The notes beneath the pieces are model-generated. The model was not told the origin of the DNA. It did no database searches and saw nothing but the letters and a program-made list of their open reading frames with translations. A program made the position numbers and the translations under genes. This document shows positions 18,978-23,664 of a stretch of 23,664 nt of DNA, piece after piece. Position 1 is the first letter of the stretch. Every line of letters starts with the position of its first letter. Source of the DNA: Didymodactylos carnosus (taxonomy: Eukaryota; Rotifera; Eurotatoria; Philodinida; Philodinidae); contig CAJNOQ010002574.1 of NCBI GenBank assembly GCA_905250885.1, forward strand, positions 1 through 23,664. Reading direction: 5' to 3'.

Positions 18978-19499
18978 TTTGCGATAAAGCACAGTCAATC
19001 CATGTTCTGTGTAAAATTCGGCTAATTGTAAAATCGAAACAAGACTTGATTAGCCATTTTCTTACAAGCTAATTAATTGCTAGTTGTTAAAAAAAGTTTG
19101 GAGAAAGTCTCTGTTAATCAATCATTCAGAATGAAACAATTTTGACGACATGGGTACATTATTTATGAACACAAACATCTGGTAACATCGTGAATCATCG
19201 AAGCTAAGTACGCTATACATAATGTAGTTAGAAGATATATACGTTTCTTCATATTTTTAAATATGGCAGTTCAACTATTTTTTGTAATAAGTTTGATAGC
19301 CCCATCACAATACTCGGCGTTTCTCTACACTCTTTAAGAAAAAAAAGTCATGACTTGTACGTGAAGTGCAAAATTACTATACACTGTAAATTGTAAGTAT
19401 TTTATGTTAAATAGGTTGTCATTTTTGAAGAGTATCTATAAATTATTTTTTGACGATGTTAAAACATCCCTGGTGAAACATAACTGACATTTAATAAGA

Positions 19500-20290
19500 T
19501 TTAATGCGTTTTAAATGTATGCCAAAAAAACTGTTTTTTAACACCCAAATAACTGTTAAAAAACTGCCAGATAACAGTCAGTTTATTGTCTTTTATGTGA
19601 TTGTTGATAAAGGCTCAAGAAAAGGCATTTAACATATCACAAAATATTGAAAAAAGGCAGTTAACAGTGTTTACTGTAAATTTTTTGGCTGTTTTAATGG
19701 CAGAGAACAACCATTTAACTGTGCATCCTAAATTGTAAAATAATTGTCACAGTTAAGTGGCTATTAACAGGCCATTCTTCAATTGCAAAATATACAGCGA
19801 AAAAACTGACATTTAAAATGGCTGTTTTATTCACCTTTTTATTTTGCATGACTGGTATATGTATATATATTACTGAAATTTGGACGAAATTTGCAAATTT
19901 TTCTCTTCTGCGATTATACGAGCCATCGAAACTTGTCTAGTAGAAGTCGTCGCTGGTTCTGCATCTGGTATCATTGATGGCACCGTGGATCTAAGAAACC
20001 AAAACTTTTGGAAATCACTATATTTGGGGTATTAATCAAAAAAATTAATCAAAGAAAACGATAATTGACCGTTAAGAGCCAATAATGGTATAAAAACGGC
20101 CATTACATGATGCTATTAACTGCCTATTTTCAGACAGTTTTCAGCCTGTTGAAAAATGTCATTTTAAGGCACTAAAACGTTCCCATTTATGAGATGTAAA
20201 AATGACCATTTAATCACTACTTCATTGGCTATTAACTGGTATTTAATAGACAATTAATTACACCATTTTCGACAGTCTAGGTTGATTAAA
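19500..20290. repeat. Motif-rich repeat region (AACTGCC / GGCAGTTAACAGTG family), possible non-autonomous element
   Basis: Variants of one short theme recur on both strands: ACTGTTTTTTAACA, AACTGTTAAAAAACTGCC, GGCAGTTAACAGTG, GGCTGTTTTAATGGCAG, GGCTATTAACAGGCC, GGCCATTACATGATG, GGCTATTAACTGG. The left block (19500-19850) and right block (20080-20275) flank a core of different composition (19870-20025). This recalls an element with repetitive subterminal regions that bind a transposase, but clear terminal repeats or target duplications were not found. The adjoining base 20293 starts a separate hAT element. Confidence 0.5.
19870..20025 (-). pseudogene. Unrecognised open frame in the repeat core (about 51 codons)
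   Basis: On the minus strand a frame free of stops reads KYSDFQKFWFLRSTVPSM, then IPDAEPATTSTRQVSMARI and EEKNLQISSKFQ before TAA at 19872. Its balanced composition (P, A, T, R, E) stands out from the F/I/K-rich chance frames of the window. I do not recognise a family. It could be a fragment of a transposon protein or a lone exon; a TTTCTTAG acceptor-like site lies inside it. Confidence 0.25.
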
Positions 20291-20292
20291 AT

Positions 20293-20703
20293 CAGAGCTG
20301 GGCAACTCAACTCTGGAGTTGAGCTCTCGGAGTTGGAGTTTACTTTTTAAACGACCGAAGTTGAGTTGATGACAGATTTTGTCAACTCCAACTCTGACAC
20401 TCCGGTTACAAAAATTTCTTTAACTCCGACTACAGCAGCTTCTGTGGAGCGTGTTTTTTCACAATCAGGTTTTTGGTTTCAATCATATCGTAGTAGTATG
20501 GCAAAGAATATGCTTTCAAAATCAACATTGTTGAAATGTAATTTTAATTTATTATAATGATTACATAATGCATACTATTATAAAAAGAAAACATGACCGT
20601 TATACGGACAAATTAAAAACCAGGAAGGAAAAAGAACAAATAGATTTTAATTCGGAGTTGAAACAGAGTTGGAGTTGTACCTAACAGGAGTTTCTCAGCT
20701 CTG
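20293..20703. mobile_element. hAT-superfamily element, 411 bp, internally deleted, with perfect 8-bp target duplication
   Basis: The left end CAGAGCTGGGCAACTC and the reverse complement of the right end CAGAGCTGAGAAACTC match at 14 of 16 positions. The element is flanked on both sides by ATTAAAAT (20285-20292 and 20704-20711), an exact 8-bp target duplication as expected for hAT. Subterminal sequence repeats GGAGTTG/CAACTCC and includes a hairpin CTCAACTC-TG-GAGTTGAG (20306-20323). The only coding content is a hAT dimerisation domain fragment. Different terminal repeats from the 11544-12630 element make it a separate family. Confidence 0.9.
20369..20557 (+). pseudogene. hAT transposase C-terminal dimerisation domain fragment
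   Basis: The frame contains TTAASVERVFSQSGFWFQSY followed by RSSMAKNMLSKSTLLKCN and stops at FNLL. The pattern S-x-E-R-x-F-S...R-S-x(2)-…-L-L-K-x-N is the core of the hAT C-terminal dimerisation domain. The DDE catalytic part and zinc finger are absent, and the first residues are encoded by subterminal repeat sequence, so the protein cannot be an active transposase. Confidence 0.8.
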
Positions 20704-20711
20704 ATTAAAAT

Positions 20712-21099
20712 CGAATTTTAGAACATTCTCCTAGATCAAGGTTAATTTTAGAGGCAAGTGTAAAGGCTTCGTTTGATTTCACGCAAAATCGAGCAGATTT
20801 TCGCATTTCTATAGAATGAGATTTTCCAATTTTTTTATAAAATCGGCATCGATTTTCTAATTCGAGAAATTAAAAAATCGTCGACAATTTTCATTTAATA
20901 AAATCTTTCAGGAATAGATAACTGACTACTATTCAAAGATCAAAAGAGGAAATCAATGTTTAGAGTTCATCAAATCGTTTTTGATTTTATATTCTCACCA
21001 TTTTGCTTATGTTTGTTGCTCATTTGCTCAGAGGTAGGAAAACGAGTATTATCCATTGACAATGATAGATGAAGAACTCACACTTGCTTTGTAGAGGCA
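20712..21099. other. Intergenic, nothing recognised
   Basis: AT-rich non-coding sequence with a small direct repeat GAGGCAAGT (near 20751 and 21095). No frame or motif worth naming. Confidence 0.4.
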
Positions 21100-21109
21100 A
21101 GTCTGATTT

Positions 21110-21335
21110 CGTTCTGGCATCGTGGCTTACTGGTTATATTGTTCATCATGTACTAGCAAAGTCATGTAATAACCTCGAGCAAGTTACTTATGTCTTAGTG
21201 CGTCGGACCACCATACTCACTAAATTGTGACGTACAATAGAACTTCTCCAGCTAATCCTCATGGCTTTCCACAAAGCTGGTACGTGGTTAGTGAAGTGTG
21301 TATCGGAAGCTCAAATAATTGAGCAGAAGAACCCT
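21110..21335 (+). repeat. Possible tRNA-derived SINE
   Basis: CGTGGCTTACTGGTTA (about 21120-21135) resembles a tRNA A box (TGGCNNAGTGG). AACCTCGAGCAAG, about 50 nt on, stands where a B box (GGTTCGANNCC) would lie but matches poorly. The stretch is richer in GC than its surroundings and has no coding frame, consistent with a decayed SINE. No poly(A) tail or target duplication was found. Confidence 0.3.
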
Positions 21336-21340
21336 GCGTC

Positions 21341-21370
21341 AGGCTAGCCCTCTGGCCAGAGGGCTAGCCT
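21341..21370. repeat. 30-bp perfect GC-rich palindrome
   Basis: AGGCTAGCCCTCTGG is followed directly by its exact reverse complement CCAGAGGGCTAGCCT, with no spacer. At 63% GC it is the most GC-rich short block of the area. It follows the SINE-like stretch and precedes AT-rich DNA. Confidence 0.95.
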
Positions 21371-22162
21371 TTTCCACAATGTTTTTTCTCACAATATTCG
21401 ACACAAAAACTAATTAATTGTGACTATTAATCAATGCATAAGGAAATCATTCATTATCAATCTTTATTTCTATTATAAAAATCTAATCGTTTCCTGTCAT
21501 TTTATTCTAGTCATTTTTTCTTTGATTTGAAATAGTATACGAAATATACATGAATGGCACAAATCGTCACCTAATTTATTTGAAGTATATGTGTATATTA
21601 TTACTAACATTCTGTTTATACTCATATCTCTTATCTATGTCTGTGTGCGTGTCTAAACATATGGTATATTATTTTGTCGGGAATTAACGTGTCTGTATGA
21701 CGTAAGATATGATCTGATTTGGTTTCTGACAGATAAACATACTTATCACACGTATACACATCCGGTTATAAACCGCCATATTAGACATGTGTATACATAA
21801 CAATTATATGACTATTTATCATATTTTCTTTTTTTTACTTTATTTTAAGAATTATTATTTTTTAACTATGAAAAAGTTTTATAGTTTTACTGTTAATATT
21901 TTTCAAAAGTTTCTCAATTCATACTAATCTAAATCTATAACGTTTCAAATTCTTTGTACATCTATTAATTGCAAAATTGAATTTGTCTATCAGTATTCAA
22001 CATTTTTGTGTAAAAGATAAAATATCATCGTACAAATAACAAAAATATAAAAAAAAAAAGAAAAGAATTCGTAGAAAAAAAAAACATATATTGATTACAA
22101 AAAGAAAAAAACAAATAAATTAAATTACTTGAAATTCTGACATTGAAACTACCGTAAACTAT
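21371..22162. other. Intergenic and neurexin 3' flank
   Basis: Very AT-rich, with A-runs (22040-22115) just downstream of the neurexin stop on the minus strand. It should include that gene's 3' UTR. No other feature was seen. Confidence 0.5.
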
Positions 22163-23322
22163 TTATATATACCATTCTTTATCTTCATTTATACCATTTT
22201 GTTTTTTTTTCTTTTGTTTCTTTTGTTTGGATGTTTTTTTATTATGAATTCGTGATGATGGTGATATATCATTTGTGGATGAATTTTGATCATTTTGTAA
22301 TTCAATAATTAATGGTCGAAAACGTTGTGCTTCTTCAACTTGATATGTACCCGCATCTTTTCGTCTATATTTAATATAACCGATAAGAAATAGAATTAAA
22401 CAGACAAGTAGTGCACTAACTGGTCCTATTATTAACCAAATATTAAATTTAGATTTTATACGTATTTTCGATTTTCTTGATGAAACGAATTGTGGTGGAA
22501 TATTGGTAATATTATCACTAAACGATGATATATTTTGATTATTTAATGAATTAGAAAAATTTATTGATTGAATAGTAGTTCTTGTAGTAGAAAAATGTGA
22601 TGATAATGTTTTATTTCCTATATTAATCGAATATGTCATTGTTGTAGTCGTTGTAGTTGTTTGATAATAGTCAAGTAATGATTTTAAAGTTATATTTGGT
22701 AAGAATAAATCTGTTTCTAAACTTTCATCACAAAAATCATCATTATAAGAATATTCACATGTAACTAAAGTATAATCAAGTTTATCTATTTCGGGTGGAT
22801 TAACAAGAAGAGAAGAACCATTATACATGGATGAAAATGTGTAATTAATATGTTGGAATGTTGGAGAAATTAAATCAAATAAATTGTAAATATTATAAGT
22901 AAAACCATACAAAAAACCCTGAAAATAAATAATGATCTTAGATAGAAATGAATATATATATATATATATATAAAGTTTTAAACATACTTGAAAACCTTGT
23001 TTAAGAATTGTATTATAACCAAGATAAATTAAACTTTTTCTTATATTAAAATTTGTTATTTTATTTGATAATTGTTTTTTTATAATTTTTTTATCGATTT
23101 TTAAACTAATTGATGAATAATTTCTTTCATATAAAACAAGATGATATTTACCATCATTAATTTCTTGATCATTAATTAATTGTTCACGTTCACCTTGATT
23201 ATTAAAAATAAGTAAAACTTTTAAACGTCCTTGATAAATGTCTATTTGTAAATAATTTATATATATATCAATATTATTAGATGTACGAACAATACAACCG
23301 GACATAACATTTGTCAATATAC
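22163..23322 (-). CDS. NRXN: Neurexin, C-terminal part (last LamG domain, stalk, TM, cytoplasmic tail); 5' part beyond window
   Basis: Neurexins are presynaptic adhesion receptors. Minus-strand exons: 23322-22988 (acceptor TTGTAG, phase-1 entry) and 22918-22163, about 362 residues visible. First comes a laminin-G domain with the hallmark INDGKYHLVLYERN and ending ...GFLYGFTYNIYNLFDL; then a Ser/Thr/Asn-rich stalk with many N-x-S/T sites and a run of seven Thr; then a membrane span IWLIIGPVSALLVCLILFLI. The tail starts YIKYRRKDAGTYQVEE, matching the neurexin juxtamembrane 4.1-binding segment (vertebrate YKYRNRDEGSYHVDE), and ends in a Lys/Gln-rich stretch and NEDKEWYI, equivalent to the NKDKEYYV PDZ ligand that binds CASK. 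The tail is about 70 residues against 55 in vertebrates. A CASPR-type relative is less likely given the tail. Confidence 0.9.
22919..22987 (-). other. Stop-free 69-nt neurexin intron with (TA)n
   Basis: The intron begins GTATGT and ends TTTTCAG on the minus strand, carries a TA dinucleotide run (plus strand about 22951-22972), is exactly 23 codons long and has no in-frame stop. Retention would insert 23 mostly hydrophobic residues into the LamG domain. Confidence 0.75.
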
Positions 23323-23664
23323 CTACAATTTAAAAAAAATCTTATTTCGCTACTATTCATATGGAATCGAAATAGATTTGGTTGAAGTTTTTTTGTAGAC
23401 AAGTTAAAGAAAAATCTTTTTTTCCAAGTTACTTGTAAACATAAGAACATGACTAATACAAAAATATCTCTGCTCAGGTCTTTTCCGTTACCAAGATAGA
23501 AGGTATTATCTGTAAAATAACTACTTTTTCTACCCGACTATTAATATAATCATACCTTTATGAATAAAATAAGCATAAGTTACTTATAAGTATAAGGACA
23601 TGACTCTTATTTATTGCTCCGAAGGCAAGATTGATGAAATTGATTACTTAGGCAGCTGTAACTT
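23323..23664 (-). other. Neurexin intron continuing past the window
   Basis: Upstream of the acceptor at 23323-23324 no further exon with LamG-like coding was found to the end of the window, so this is taken as intron at least 342 nt long. Repeated TACTTATAAGTAA/ACATGACT-type wording occurs near 23437-23460 and 23575-23610. Confidence 0.5.

Larger units (their letters stand above)
17539..19499. other. PP2C upstream region and intergenic DNA, no gene recognised
   Basis: The first few hundred bases must carry the PP2C promoter on the minus strand. An open frame at 18551-18790 has no recognisable domain. Small structures are listed separately: a 14-bp palindrome (18893-18906), a hairpin (18949-18977) and a CTCF-like site (18634-18656). 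A short ATCACA tandem (AATCACAATCACAATCAC) lies near 18436-18453. Confidence 0.5.

Noticed and set aside
1..23664. CRISPR arrays, operons, bacterial-type mobile elements
   Set aside because: Spliceosomal introns and animal genes show eukaryotic nuclear DNA; no regularly spaced repeats were seen.

Overview
The window looks like nuclear DNA of a small-genome invertebrate. It is strongly AT-rich, and its genes are cut by many short GT-AG introns (mostly 56-86 nt). The gene content is animal: a neurexin, a two-pore-domain potassium channel, cytosolic ribosomal protein L8, a V-ATPase subunit and a Ptc2/3-like PP2C phosphatase. A bdelloid rotifer would fit the base composition, intron size and abundance of decayed hAT elements, but that is inference; no marker here fixes the taxon. 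All exon models were built by hand from splice signals, reading frame and family motifs.

Layout: 1-281 is a large inverted-repeat (foldback) element cut by the window edge, followed by a short motif-repeat stretch to about 450. From there to 3868 is long, mostly empty upstream sequence. 3869-6761 (+) is a seven-exon K2P potassium channel of about 807 residues with a very long cytoplasmic M2-M3 loop. 7674-8322 (-) is V-ATPase subunit G in three exons. It is divergent from RPL8 (9123-10775, +, eight exons, 255 residues), with an 800-bp shared upstream region. Two RPL8 introns each hold a well-formed candidate box C/D snoRNA. 11544-12630 is a hAT transposon with terminal inverted repeats, a near-perfect 8-bp target duplication and a broken zinc-finger transposase fragment. 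15242-17538 (-) is a ten-exon, probably myristoylated PP2C phosphatase. 19500-20290 is a motif-rich repeat. 20293-20703 is a second hAT derivative (411 bp, perfect 8-bp target duplication) that keeps the transposase dimerisation domain. 21100-21370 holds a possible tRNA-derived SINE and a perfect 30-bp GC-rich palindrome. 22163-23322 (-) is the 3' end of a neurexin gene (last LamG domain, stalk, membrane segment, 4.1-binding-like and PDZ-binding tail), which continues beyond the window.

The five genes do not form one pathway; they are ordinary neighbours. The most interesting structures are the two intronic snoRNAs, the two hAT copies carrying opposite ends of a transposase, a pair of related SINE-like insertions in the oversized introns of two genes, and a neurexin intron that is a multiple of three and free of stops. 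I found no new multi-gene system.
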